The notes beneath the pieces were generated by a model, which saw only the letters and a program-made list of their open reading frames with translations, did not search any database and was not told the origin of the DNA. A program made the position numbers and the translations under genes. Below, in pieces: positions 46,519 to 55,333 of a stretch of DNA of 64,000 bases. Location: contig NZ_CP158281.1 of NCBI RefSeq assembly GCF_040256645.1, positions 186,001 to 250,000 on the forward strand, read 5' to 3'. Source of the stretch: Brevibacterium sp. CBA3109. Its GTDB lineage: Bacteria; Actinomycetota; Actinomycetes; Actinomycetales; Brevibacteriaceae. How positions within the stretch are numbered: the stretch's first letter is position 1; every line of letters begins with the position of its first letter.

Positions 46519-47910
46519 ATGACCGCACCGACCGCCGCCCTCTCGAACGCGGCCCCCTCGAGCGACCACACCTTCCTCACCGATTTCCACCACGTCGCCA
46601 CCATCGGTGCGACCGACAATGACGGCGTCGACCGGCAGGCACTGACGTCTGAGGACAAGCAGACCCGTGATTGGATGCGCAGCTGGGCCGAAGGCAATGG
46701 CTTCGAGGTCCGCGTCGACGCCATCGGGAACATGTTCGCCTGCCTCGAATTCGTTCCCGACGCCCCCTACGTCCTCATCGGCTCACACCTGGACTCCCAG
46801 CCGCTGGGCGGTCGCTTCGACGGCGCCTACGGTGTCATCTCCGCACTGTTCGCGGCCTTGCGGGTCAAGGAGAACGTCGCCGAATCCGGGCAGACTCCCC
46901 GGTTCAACCTCGCAGTGGTCAACTGGTTCAACGAGGAAGGTGGCCGCTTCGCACCCTCGATCATGGGCAGCTCCGTCTACGCGGGCCTGTTCGATCTCGA
47001 GGAGATGCTCGCCGTGTGCGACCTGGAGGGAACCTCCGTCGCCGAGGCGCTCGCAGCCATCGGATACAACGGCGCAGACACCCCGCCTGAGGCGATCTCC
47101 TACGCGGAGATCCACATCGAACAGGGCCGCATCCTCGAACGCGAGTCCACCCACTTAGGCGTCGTCGAATCCAGCTGGTACACGCAGAAGCTCGACATCG
47201 ATGTCCTCGGTGAACAGTCCCACACCGGAGCCACGGCGATGGCCGACCGCCACGACGCCCTGGTTGCCGGATCCAAGGTCGTCCTCGCCGTCCACGACAT
47301 CACAGCCGAATTCGACGACGAAGCGCTCGTGTCCTCCGTCGGTCAGCACGTCGTCGAACCGAACTCGCCGATCGTCGTTCCTCGCCGCGTGCACATGGTC
47401 GCCGACCTGCGCTCCTCCGACCCAGCTGTCGTGATTGCGGCCCGCGACCTCCTGCGGAAGCAGATCGCCGACATCGCCCGCGCCCACGACATCACGATCA
47501 ACGTCGAGGACTTCGATATCCGCGAGAAGCGCTACTTTCCAGAGGCCGGGGTCGAACTGGCTGAGAAGGCCGTGGCCAACGAGGGGCTGTCCATCCGCCG
47601 CCTCGAAACCATGGCCGGCCACGACTCTGTGGCGATGAACCATCGAGTCCCGGCCGTCATGATGTTCGTGCCCAGCGTCGACGGCGTCTCCCATTGCGAA
47701 CGCGAATTCACCACCGACGAGGACATGGTCCGCGGCTTGGGTGTCCTCACCTCGGTGGCGACCGAACTCGTGGGCGGTGAGCTCGGTGACGAGCGCGACG
47801 GTGAGGTGTGGGTCGGCAGATCCGTCGCCGAGGCGCGAGGAGCCTCGACCTCGCATTCCTCCACGTCGTCGTCCGCATCATCGTCCGCGTCATCTCAGGT
47901 GAACGCATGA
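46519..47910 (+). CDS. M20-family Zn-dependent amidohydrolase (N-carbamoylase/allantoate amidohydrolase type)
   Basis: A 463-residue enzyme from ATG 46519; the frame is open to 46285 but the extra part is the tandem repeat. VLIGSHLDSQPLGGRFDGAYG has the first metal His and Asp, WFNEEGGRF the Glu-Glu pair, EIHIEQG a further metal ligand, and GEQSHTGATAMADR the dimerisation-domain His. This is the beta-ureidopropionase/N-carbamoyl-L-amino acid hydrolase/allantoate amidohydrolase group, which breaks N-carbamoyl or ureido amides. GAAAGAGACGCACC before the ATG has a fair ribosome-binding site. Its stop overlaps the start of the amidase gene (ATGA). Confidence 0.88.
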   Translation: MTAPTAALSNAAPSSDHTFLTDFHHVATIGATDNDGVDRQALTSEDKQTRDWMRSWAEGNGFEVRVDAIGNMFACLEFVPDAPYVLIGSHLDSQPLGGRFDGAYGVISALFAALRVKENVAESGQTPRFNLAVVNWFNEEGGRFAPSIMGSSVYAGLFDLEEMLAVCDLEGTSVAEALAAIGYNGADTPPEAISYAEIHIEQGRILERESTHLGVVESSWYTQKLDIDVLGEQSHTGATAMADRHDALVAGSKVVLAVHDITAEFDDEALVSSVGQHVVEPNSPIVVPRRVHMVADLRSSDPAVVIAARDLLRKQIADIARAHDITINVEDFDIREKRYFPEAGVELAEKAVANEGLSIRRLETMAGHDSVAMNHRVPAVMMFVPSVDGVSHCEREFTTDEDMVRGLGVLTSVATELVGGELGDERDGEVWVGRSVAEARGASTSHSSTSSSASSSASSQVNA

Positions 47911-49481
47911 GTTCCACATCCAATTCCGCGGGCACTGGCACCTTGGCTGGGTCAGCGTCGAATGAAACCTGGGCCTTGACCGCCACCGAGGCGCTCGCGA
48001 AGTTCCGGTCGCAGGAACTTTCCCCGGTCGAGTACCTCAGCGCACTCATCGGCCGCATCACCACCGAGGACGAACGCATCAACGCGGTCACGGAAGTCGT
48101 CGAGGAGGCGGTCACCTCGGCGAGGGAAGCGGAGCGCTTCTACGCGAACGCCACGACCGGTGACCTCGCCGAGGCGCTCGCCTCACGGCCGCTGCTCGGA
48201 CTGCCCGTGATCGCCAAGGAGAAGCACGCGATCGCCGGCCGCACACTCACCCAGGGCCTCGTCCACGAACGCGACACCGTGGCCGCGGCCGATGCCGCAA
48301 TCATCGGCCGCATCAGAGGCGCCGGAGGATACATCCACGCGCGGGCGACGTCCCCGGAGTTCAGCTGCGCGACGGTCACACACTCGCCGATGTGGGGTGT
48401 GACCCGTAACCCGTGGAACACCGAGCTCTCCCCGGGAGGATCCTCGGGTGGCTCGGGCGCGGCCCTGGCTTCGGGCTTCGCGCCTTTGGCGACGGCCTCG
48501 GACATCGCCGGATCGACGCGACTGCCCGCGGCATTCACCGGCACCGTGGGGTACAAGGCGCCCTATGGTCGGATCCCTGGTGTTCAGCCCTTGGCCGCCG
48601 ACTGGTACCGCGGGGACGGGCCGATGGCACGCACAGTCGCGGACACTGCGCTGCTGGCCCGAGTTATGGTCGGCATCGACGCCAGCGATCACGCGACGAT
48701 CGACTCCACCGGATTCCTTGACGGCTTCGACGCCTCCTTGGCTGAAGCGGTCGATGGTGTGAAGGGGAAGCGCATCGCCTTGTGTCTGCGGCTGGGGGAC
48801 TTCCCTGTCGGGGAGGACATCATCGGCAACACCCGGGCGGTCGCCTCGGCGCTCGAAGCCGCCGGTGCGATCGTCGAGGAGATCGAACTGCCGTGGACGA
48901 CTGAGCGGATCTTCGAGACGGCCTTCACCCATTTCGGGAACATTCTGGCACCGGCGATGCGGGCCGCGACCCGCGGCCACGAGGACACGCTGGCCGACTA
49001 CACACTCCAGCTGATGGCAGACGCCGAGGCGGTCGCCGCCCGACATACCCAGTACGAGGGACTGAGGATGGAGGCGCAGATCCAGGCGGAGCTCGCGAGG
49101 GCAATGGACGGGTTCGATGTGCTCTTGGCACCCACCTCGGCGGTGGCGGGGCTCGAAGCCGATGGCAACTATCTGGGTGGGATCACGATCGATGACAACG
49201 GGGTGGGTCGCGACGGCCTTGGCTCCGGCGCTGGACCGGGTTCGGCTGGCGGGACGGATGCTGGGGGAGTGCACCTCGAGCACTACTGGCAGGGGCACAT
49301 GACGATGCCGTTCAATATCTGCAATCGGGTGCCGATCGTCAACGTACCCTCCGGCATGGCTGACTGCGGCATCCCGACAGGACTCCAGGTCATCGCGCAT
49401 CCCTTCGACGACCGCAGCGCCTTCGACGTCGCGGCCGCAGTGGAGCAGCTGGTGCCGTGGACAGGTCTGGCACCGGGGTGA
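47907..49481 (+). CDS. Amidase signature family enzyme
   Basis: A 524-residue amidase from ATG 47907, which overlaps the stop before. LPVIAKEKHAIAG carries the catalytic Lys, LSPGGSSGGSGAALA the cis-Ser, and SDIAGSTRLPAAFTG the nucleophilic Ser, so the Ser-Ser-Lys triad is complete. It hydrolyses a carboxylic amide or carbamate. A glycine-rich loop near residues 430-450 (GLGSGAGPGSAGG) looks like an insert. The next amidase overlaps by GTGA, so three hydrolases are made from one message. The substrate is unknown; the ureide context is inferred. Confidence 0.9.
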   Translation: MSSTSNSAGTGTLAGSASNETWALTATEALAKFRSQELSPVEYLSALIGRITTEDERINAVTEVVEEAVTSAREAERFYANATTGDLAEALASRPLLGLPVIAKEKHAIAGRTLTQGLVHERDTVAAADAAIIGRIRGAGGYIHARATSPEFSCATVTHSPMWGVTRNPWNTELSPGGSSGGSGAALASGFAPLATASDIAGSTRLPAAFTGTVGYKAPYGRIPGVQPLAADWYRGDGPMARTVADTALLARVMVGIDASDHATIDSTGFLDGFDASLAEAVDGVKGKRIALCLRLGDFPVGEDIIGNTRAVASALEAAGAIVEEIELPWTTERIFETAFTHFGNILAPAMRAATRGHEDTLADYTLQLMADAEAVAARHTQYEGLRMEAQIQAELARAMDGFDVLLAPTSAVAGLEADGNYLGGITIDDNGVGRDGLGSGAGPGSAGGTDAGGVHLEHYWQGHMTMPFNICNRVPIVNVPSGMADCGIPTGLQVIAHPFDDRSAFDVAAAVEQLVPWTGLAPG

Positions 49482-50842
49482 ACTCAGCCGCGAGCCTCGA
49501 ACAGACCCTCGATGCCGTTGCCGGCACTGGGCGAGACCTCAATGCCGTTACCTCGGTGATGGAGTGTCGGGCACGCGCATTGGTGTTGACGTCCGCCGAT
49601 CGTGCTGCCGCGGGCAAACCGGCACGCAGCCTGGAAGGAATCCCCTTCGCGATCAAGGACGTCATCGACGTGGCGGGAATACCGACGACGATGGGTTCGA
49701 AGGTCAGCAGCGGGCCGGATCCGAGCACCACCGCCCCGGTCGTGTACCTGTTGGAGCAGGCCGGAGCCATGCCTGTGGCGAAGACGAACTGTCAGGAGTA
49801 CTCGTACGGCATCCTCGGCGATGAGAGCGCCTTCGGTAGGGTCGTCAATCCGATCGACATGGCGTTGTGCACCGGGGGCTCGAGCTCCGGGTCAGCAGCG
49901 CTGGTCGCTGCCGGGGTGGTGCCGCTGGCCCTGGGCACGGACACCGCGGGCTCGGTGCGCGTGCCCGCAGCGTGTCAGGGCATCATCGGGTTCAAGCCGT
50001 CGTTCGGCGCAGTGCCCACCGAGGGGGTGTTCCCGCTGGCGCCGTCCTTTGACACGGTCGGGCTGCTGGCCCGGGACCTCTCGTTGCTGGCCTCAGCGTT
50101 TGCCGCGATCACGACCAACGGTCGAGGCTCCGCAGCTACCGGTCGGGGCTCCGCTGAAGAGGGGCCTAGGCCAGCGGAAGTGCAGCCAACGGCAAAGGGC
50201 CGGTCAGGTTCGAATACGACGACGGTCGATCTCAGCCTCCTGGACTCAGCCGGTGATTCTGCGAACGGGGCGCGCAGGTGGACTGAACTGCACCTCTCAG
50301 AGTGTGCGGTCACCTCGGCGAGATCTCGCGAACTGACGGAGATCTTCCACCGGTGCACCGGGATCTACGACGTCGTGCGCCGGTACGAGGCCTTCGTGCT
50401 GCACAGCCAGTTAGCGGATACTCAGGGCGAGCTCTATCAGCCCGGAGTGTGGGCGAAGATCATGTCGGGGCGGGCCATCACTGACGCCGAGTACCACGAG
50501 CAGGTGGTGGCGTTGGAAGAACTCCGTGCCTCGGCGGCATCGATCTTCGACGATGTCGACTTCCTCATCACTCCGGCAATCGACGGGGACGTGATCCGCT
50601 GGGATGAGATCGGCCCGGATTCTGCCGCACGATTCATGCGTTACTCGATGCCGGTCAACGTATTGGGGTGGCCGGCGGTGACGCTGCCGGTCGGAGCTGT
50701 GGCCAACCTGGCCGAGGCGCGAGAGACCCCCGAAACAGAAAATGCATCGACCCGAGCGGCGAAGCCCGAGTCGGTGCAGATCGTCGGCCCTCCGCACAGT
50801 GATGAGAGGCTGCTGGAGTTCGTGTCCGGTCTCTGTCCCTGA
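49478..50842 (+). CDS. Amidase signature family enzyme
   Basis: A 454-residue amidase starting at GTG 49478 over the previous stop. IPFAIKDVIDVAG has the catalytic Lys, CTGGSSSGSAALVAAG the cis-Ser, and TDTAGSVRVPAACQG the nucleophilic Ser. Between residues about 215 and 255 there is a Gly/Ser/Arg-rich low-complexity stretch (NGRGSAATGRGSAEEG) that is not part of the family and may be a flexible loop. It is the last gene before a hairpin at 50950-50992 and converges with the permease gene. Confidence 0.88.
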   Translation: MNSAASLEQTLDAVAGTGRDLNAVTSVMECRARALVLTSADRAAAGKPARSLEGIPFAIKDVIDVAGIPTTMGSKVSSGPDPSTTAPVVYLLEQAGAMPVAKTNCQEYSYGILGDESAFGRVVNPIDMALCTGGSSSGSAALVAAGVVPLALGTDTAGSVRVPAACQGIIGFKPSFGAVPTEGVFPLAPSFDTVGLLARDLSLLASAFAAITTNGRGSAATGRGSAEEGPRPAEVQPTAKGRSGSNTTTVDLSLLDSAGDSANGARRWTELHLSECAVTSARSRELTEIFHRCTGIYDVVRRYEAFVLHSQLADTQGELYQPGVWAKIMSGRAITDAEYHEQVVALEELRASAASIFDDVDFLITPAIDGDVIRWDEIGPDSAARFMRYSMPVNVLGWPAVTLPVGAVANLAEARETPETENASTRAAKPESVQIVGPPHSDERLLEFVSGLCP

Positions 50843-50949
50843 CTTCAACTGTGCATCGATGGAACTGAGTTCATTTCGCAGTGCTTCGGTGGGCGGCAGT
50901 GCGGACACGGCTGCGCATCGGACCTCCGCTGCGCACATGCAGCGTCCCC

Positions 50950-50992
50950 GGCTGCGCGGCCCGCTGGGGTTGTGCCAGCGGGGCGCGCAGCC
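50950..50992. terminator. Long hairpin between convergent amidase and permease genes
   Basis: Arms 50950-50967 (GGCTGCGCGGCCCGCTGG) and 50975-50992 pair at 17 of 18 positions with a 7-base loop. It lies just before the permease stop and can end both transcripts. Confidence 0.75.
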
Positions 50993-51000
50993 TCTGGTTG

Positions 51001-52437
51001 TCAGCCTCGCTGTGCCTCCAGCGCCTCGACGTCGGGGTAGATAGTCTCGCTTGGGGCAACACTGCGGTTGCGGACGAGGAAGTAGTAGAGGACGAAGGTG
51101 ACGATGATGCCCACGAGCCACGAGACGTCGGCCCCACCCAGCTTCTCGACCATCGGCCCGGTGTAGAAGGACTGAGCAAGGAATGGAATCTGAACCACGA
51201 CGCCGATGCCGTAGGAGGCGAGGGCGCGCCAGTTCCACCTGCCGTACCGACCATCGAGCTTGTAGAAGGCAGGAATGTCGAAACGGTCCTTGGAGATCAG
51301 GTAGTAGTCGGTGAGGTTGATGATGCTCCACGGTGTGAACACCATGAGCAGGGCGAGGACGAAGTTCTTGAAGTTCGCGAGGAAGTCTGAGGACGCCACC
51401 AGCGCGACGAGCACCGTCAACGTCACGATGCCGATGACGAAGACCGCCCGCGTCCAACGGCGAATATTCGTCTTCTCACCGAAGGTTGTCAGAATGGTCA
51501 GCGTGCACATGAAGGCACCGTAGGCATTGAGCGTGTTGACGGTGAGCTTGCCCAACAGGATGACGATGAAGATGAGGAAGGCGAAGATGCCTCCGCCGAC
51601 GATCTCGCCGACGAAGCCGACCTGGTTCTCGACGAAGGAGTTTCCGGTCTCCGTCATCGCGGCGGCACCGATGAGCGCACCCAGGGTCATCGACCACTGC
51701 GAACCGACGACGGAGCCGCCGAATGTGAACCAGAAGGTCTTCGACGACGGAGTCGACCTGGGCAGGTAGCGCGAGTAGTCAGCGACGTAGGGGCCGTAGG
51801 TCAGCTGCCATCCCACGGACAGGGCGATCGCGGACAGGAATGCGGGGAAGGCGAAGGACGAGCCGGAGATGAGTCCGGGAACATCGATCTTCGTGAAGAC
51901 ACAGTAGGTGATGAACAGGAAGCCCAGCAGGCCGGTCACCGAGGAGATGCGGCCGAGCACGTGAATGTATTTGTACCCCAGCAGTGCGACTGCCGCTGTC
52001 AGTGCACCGAAGATGACGATCCCCACTGCTGGAGTATCGACACCGATGATGAGGTTGACGGCCTGACCGGACAGCACAGCACCGGTCGAGGCGAAGCCGA
52101 TGTACATGAGCACGACGAGCACCAGCGGAATGATCGCTCCGATGATGCCGAACTGCGCTCGGGAGGAGATCATCTGCGGCAGGCCCAACTGCGGGCCCTG
52201 GGCCGAGTGCAGTGCCATGACGATGCCGCCGATGATGTTGCCGATGAGCAGACCGATGATGGCCCATAGGGCATCGGCGCCGAAGACGACGGCGAGAGCC
52301 CCATCGACGATCGCAGTGATCTGAGTGTTGGCGCCGAACCACAGCGTGAACTGGGAACGAGGGGTGCCGTGTCGTTCGTTGTCGGGCACCATCTCGATGG
52401 ATCGTTTTTCGATCCCCGAACTGGACGATCTCGCCAT
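51001..52437 (-). CDS. NCS1-family nucleobase/hydantoin/allantoin permease
   Basis: A 478-residue permease with 12 helices from ATG 52437; AAAGGAG lies before it. FTLWFGANTQITAIVDGAL is the first-helix region of nucleobase:cation symporter-1 proteins; SRAQFGIIGAIIPLVL and YGPYVADYSRYLP are others, and NFVLALLMVFTPWSIINLTDYYLI is near the end. It takes up cytosine, purines, allantoin or hydantoin with a cation. A 14-base operator-like palindrome lies 82 bases upstream of the start (52519-52532), the same as before the hut genes. It converges with the amidase cluster. Confidence 0.9.
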   Translation of the reverse strand: MARSSSSGIEKRSIEMVPDNERHGTPRSQFTLWFGANTQITAIVDGALAVVFGADALWAIIGLLIGNIIGGIVMALHSAQGPQLGLPQMISSRAQFGIIGAIIPLVLVVLMYIGFASTGAVLSGQAVNLIIGVDTPAVGIVIFGALTAAVALLGYKYIHVLGRISSVTGLLGFLFITYCVFTKIDVPGLISGSSFAFPAFLSAIALSVGWQLTYGPYVADYSRYLPRSTPSSKTFWFTFGGSVVGSQWSMTLGALIGAAAMTETGNSFVENQVGFVGEIVGGGIFAFLIFIVILLGKLTVNTLNAYGAFMCTLTILTTFGEKTNIRRWTRAVFVIGIVTLTVLVALVASSDFLANFKNFVLALLMVFTPWSIINLTDYYLISKDRFDIPAFYKLDGRYGRWNWRALASYGIGVVVQIPFLAQSFYTGPMVEKLGGADVSWLVGIIVTFVLYYFLVRNRSVAPSETIYPDVEALEAQRG

Positions 52438-52518
52438 GGGTTTCTCCTTTGAAAGTTGAATCAGTGACAGTGTGGCACCATCGCACAACTCGTTTCGAGG
52501 TTCAGATCACACGTTTCG

Positions 52519-52532
52519 TCCGATATTTCGGA
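52519..52532. promoter_or_regulatory. Operator-like palindrome before the NCS1 permease
   Basis: TCCGATATTTCGGA: half-sites TCCGA and TCGGA with a 4-base AT spacer. It is the reverse complement of the copies at 55167 and 58314. Confidence 0.7.
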
Positions 52533-52640
52533 AATATTGGGTAAACGGTGCTTGGGTGACTCAGCGCCGAGGCTGCTCGCCGTGATCGCGCACGCGGGCC
52601 CTGCCTCGGTGTCTGGTTGCTCATTTTACGTGCAAGGACG

Positions 52641-52698
52641 ACTCGGTCTGCGAACGAGAGGCCTGTCTGCAGACGTGCCTCTCGTTCGCAGACCGAGT
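52641..52698. terminator. Very long perfect hairpin between ACAD and permease genes
   Basis: The arms 52641-52662 and 52677-52698 are exact reverse complements (22 bp, beginning ACTCGGTCTGCGAACG), with a 14-base loop that can pair further around CTGCAG. It follows the acyl-CoA dehydrogenase gene (stop at 52737, minus strand). Confidence 0.8.
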
Positions 52699-52736
52699 CA
52701 TGGCGGGGCGTTGGTGGAGCGCGTGGAGGTGAAGTC

Positions 52737-53876
52737 TCAGGCAGACAGGCTCCGTGCGATGATCGTGCGCTGGATCTCCGAGGATCCCTCGTAGATGCGG
52801 TAGATCCGGGCATCGCGGACGTAGCGCTCGAGCGGGAAGTCGCGTGTGAAGCCGTAGCCGCCGTGGATCTGCAGGGCTTCGTCGGCGATGAATGCCGCAG
52901 CCTCGGACGCGGCGAGCTTGGCCGTGGCCGAGGAACGCGTGAAGTCCACCTCCGCGTCTCTCTGTTCTGCGGCGTCCATCGTCAGCAGCCACGCCGAACG
53001 GTACTTCGTGTACATATCGGCGAGCTTGAACGCGATGCCCTGGAGGCGGTTGAGGGGTTTGCCGCTGATCTTGCGCTCGCTCGACCAGGCCACGGCGGCG
53101 TCGAGGGCCGCCTTGCCGATGCCCAAACTCATGGCGGCGACCTCGATGCGCCCGCGGTCGAGCACCCGCATGGCCGTGGTGAATCCCTCGCCCTCGGCGC
53201 CCAGCAGTGCGTCGTCGGGCACAACGGTGTCGATGACGAATTCGTAGACCGGGCTGCCGCGCAGGCCCATGGTCTTCTCCGGCGGGTTGAAGGCGAGTCC
53301 CGCCGAGGCGGCTACGGTGTCGACGATGAAGGCGCTGATTCCCTTGTGCCCGGCATCGACGTCGGTCTTGGCATAGACGATGATGAAGTCGGCGAATCCG
53401 GCGTTCGTGATGAAGCACTTCGTGCCCTTGAGGTGCCAGCCGCCGTCGACCTTCGTGGCCTTCGTCGACATCTCCGCGGGGTTGGATCCCGCACCCGGTT
53501 CGGTCAGGCCGAAGGCGCCGATGACCTCGCCGGCCGCGGCTCGAGGCAACCACGACTCACGCTGCGCATCGGTGCCGCCGAGGAGGATCGAATCGGTGGC
53601 GAGGAACTGTGCGGTGATGATCGACGCCGTCGACGCACACGCTGCGGTCACAGCGGCGACCATCTGGCTCATCGCTACCGACCCGACTCCGGGCCCGCCG
53701 AAGGCTTCGGGCAGGTTGAGGCCGAGGACGCCGACCTCGGCGAGGGTCCTCAGCGTCTCGTCTGACACGCGTTCGTTCGCGTCCGCGGCCGCAGCCTGCG
53801 GGGCGAGGACATCGGCGCTGATCTGTGTGACGGCGTCGACGAGTTCCTGCTCGTCTGTGCTGATGTCGAATCCCAT
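52737..53876 (-). CDS. Acyl-CoA dehydrogenase
   Basis: A 379-residue flavoenzyme from ATG 53876. FGLTEPGAGSNPAEMST and GTKCFITNAGFADFI form the beta domain that binds FAD and substrate. LQIHGGYGFTRDFPLERYVRD and RIYRIYEGSSEIQRTIIAR end the protein, with catalytic Glu in YEGSS. It is typical of short- or branched-chain enzymes. It lies four bases after the class III CoA-transferase gene on the same strand, so the two act in turn on one acid. Confidence 0.93.
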   Translation of the reverse strand: MGFDISTDEQELVDAVTQISADVLAPQAAAADANERVSDETLRTLAEVGVLGLNLPEAFGGPGVGSVAMSQMVAAVTAACASTASIITAQFLATDSILLGGTDAQRESWLPRAAAGEVIGAFGLTEPGAGSNPAEMSTKATKVDGGWHLKGTKCFITNAGFADFIIVYAKTDVDAGHKGISAFIVDTVAASAGLAFNPPEKTMGLRGSPVYEFVIDTVVPDDALLGAEGEGFTTAMRVLDRGRIEVAAMSLGIGKAALDAAVAWSSERKISGKPLNRLQGIAFKLADMYTKYRSAWLLTMDAAEQRDAEVDFTRSSATAKLAASEAAAFIADEALQIHGGYGFTRDFPLERYVRDARIYRIYEGSSEIQRTIIARSLSA

Positions 53877-53880
53877 GGTC

Positions 53881-55086
53881 CTACTCCTTGCTCGGTGCTG
53901 CTGCGATGGGCGAGTGCCCGGTGTCGGCCGCGAATGTGCGCCGTGACTCGGTCGTGAGCTCGGTGTCGAGTTCGGCGTTGTGCTCACCGAGGCGGGGGAC
54001 CGGGAGTCCGGACGTGGGCCGGACTCCGTCGATGAGAATCGGGTGGCCCAGGTACGCATGTCCGGTGCGCTCATCCGTGGCTGAGAGCCCTCTGCCATTT
54101 GTGATCGGACCTTCGATCGCCTCGGTGAAGTCGAGGACGGGGGAGTTGGGCACGCCTGCCGCGTCGAAGACCGCACACAGTTCGTCGACGGTATGGCCGT
54201 GTGTGAACTCTTCGATCTCGATGCGCAGCGCCTCATCGTTATCCGAGCGGGCTGTGTCGGTGGAGAACCTGCCGTCGGTGACGAGGTCGGGCTTGCCGAG
54301 GGTCTCGGCGAGGATGCCGAAGAGCTTGTCATTGGCCACGGCGATGACGACGAGGCCGTCGGCGGCGGCGTAGGTGTCGAAGGGCGCCGAGATGGGATGG
54401 CGGTTGCCGACCCGGTTCGGCGTCGACCCGGCGGCGTGGATGGCTGCGTTGGTGGGCTGCATTGCGAGCATGACGTCGAGCATGGGGATGTCGATGTGGG
54501 TACCCTCTCCGGTGGTCTGGCGGTGGAAGAGCGCCGAGGAGATGCCGAAGGCCGCGAAGACACCGGCAGAGACATCGGCAATCGATTCGCCCACGCGGGT
54601 GGGGGAGCCGTCGGGGAATCCGGTGGCCGACATGAGGCCGCTCAGCGCCTGGATGACGGTGTCGTAGGCGGGTCGCTTCGCCTGAGTGCCGGTCTGTCCG
54701 AAGCCGGAGATCGAGGCGTAGACGATGTCCGGCTTGATCGCTTTCACGTCCTCGTAGGACAGGCCGAGTTTCGCAGCGACCCCGGGCCGGAAGTTCTCGA
54801 CGACGACATCGCAGGTGCGGATGAAGTCGAGCAGTTGTACGTGCGCACTGGGGTCCTTGAGGTCGGCCTCGATCGAGAGCTTGCCGCGATTGAGTGAGGT
54901 GAAATAGGTCGATCCGGTATCCGTGAAGGGACCCAGATGCCGGGAGTCGTCACCATGGCCGGGCATCTCGATCTTGTACACCTCGGCTCCCTGATCGGAA
55001 AGCATGGCCGTGGCATAGGGACCGGCGAGGACGCGCGAGAAGTCGGCGACCCTGACCCCGTTGAGGAGTTGCTTCGTTGCAGTCAT
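53881..55086 (-). CDS. Class III CoA-transferase (CaiB/BaiF family)
   Basis: A 401-residue protein from ATG 55086. [30 protein letters not shown] is the usual N-terminus (by position, residues 10-40), [19 protein letters not shown] binds CoA, and [17 protein letters not shown] carries the Asp that forms the intermediate. It starts opposite hutU; two copies of the operator lie in the 247 bases between. Its link with an acyl-CoA dehydrogenase and with hut regulation suggests it handles an acid formed in histidine or imidazole breakdown, for example imidazolyl-lactate or -propionate, but that is a guess. Confidence 0.9.
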   Translation of the reverse strand: MTATKQLLNGVRVADFSRVLAGPYATAMLSDQGAEVYKIEMPGHGDDSRHLGPFTDTGSTYFTSLNRGKLSIEADLKDPSAHVQLLDFIRTCDVVVENFRPGVAAKLGLSYEDVKAIKPDIVYASISGFGQTGTQAKRPAYDTVIQALSGLMSATGFPDGSPTRVGESIADVSAGVFAAFGISSALFHRQTTGEGTHIDIPMLDVMLAMQPTNAAIHAAGSTPNRVGNRHPISAPFDTYAAADGLVVIAVANDKLFGILAETLGKPDLVTDGRFSTDTARSDNDEALRIEIEEFTHGHTVDELCAVFDAAGVPNSPVLDFTEAIEGPITNGRGLSATDERTGHAYLGHPILIDGVRPTSGLPVPRLGEHNAELDTELTTESRRTFAADTGHSPIAAAPSKE

Positions 55087-55142
55087 GAGGTCAATCCTCG
55101 AGGCGGGTCTGCCCGAAGACAACGGTGTTCCGATGAGATTCG

Positions 55143-55156
55143 TCCGATATGTCGGA
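55143..55156. promoter_or_regulatory. Operator-like palindrome, hutU/CoA-transferase region, site 1
   Basis: TCCGATATGTCGGA, 57 bases from the CoA-transferase start. Lies 24 bases (centre to centre) from site 2, close to two helical turns. Confidence 0.7.
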
Positions 55157-55166
55157 TGGTCAATTG

Positions 55167-55180
55167 TCCGAAATATCGGA
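55167..55180. promoter_or_regulatory. Operator-like palindrome, hutU/CoA-transferase region, site 2
   Basis: TCCGAAATATCGGA, identical to the copy before hutI. Extends to TGTCCGAAATATCGGACA. AT-rich TTGATTCAAAACACTTTCACA follows (55187 on) and may contain the hutU promoter. Confidence 0.75.
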
Positions 55181-55333
55181 CAGAACTTGATTCAAAACAC
55201 TTTCACATTTTTCTTCACGCGTCAGAATGGATCGTGTAGTCAGAGAAGACAGCGCAGGGGCCGATGGTCTCGCGCCACGATCGATCTCCATGGACGATTC
55301 TGCTCCATCGGACACGACGACAAGGAGAGCCGT

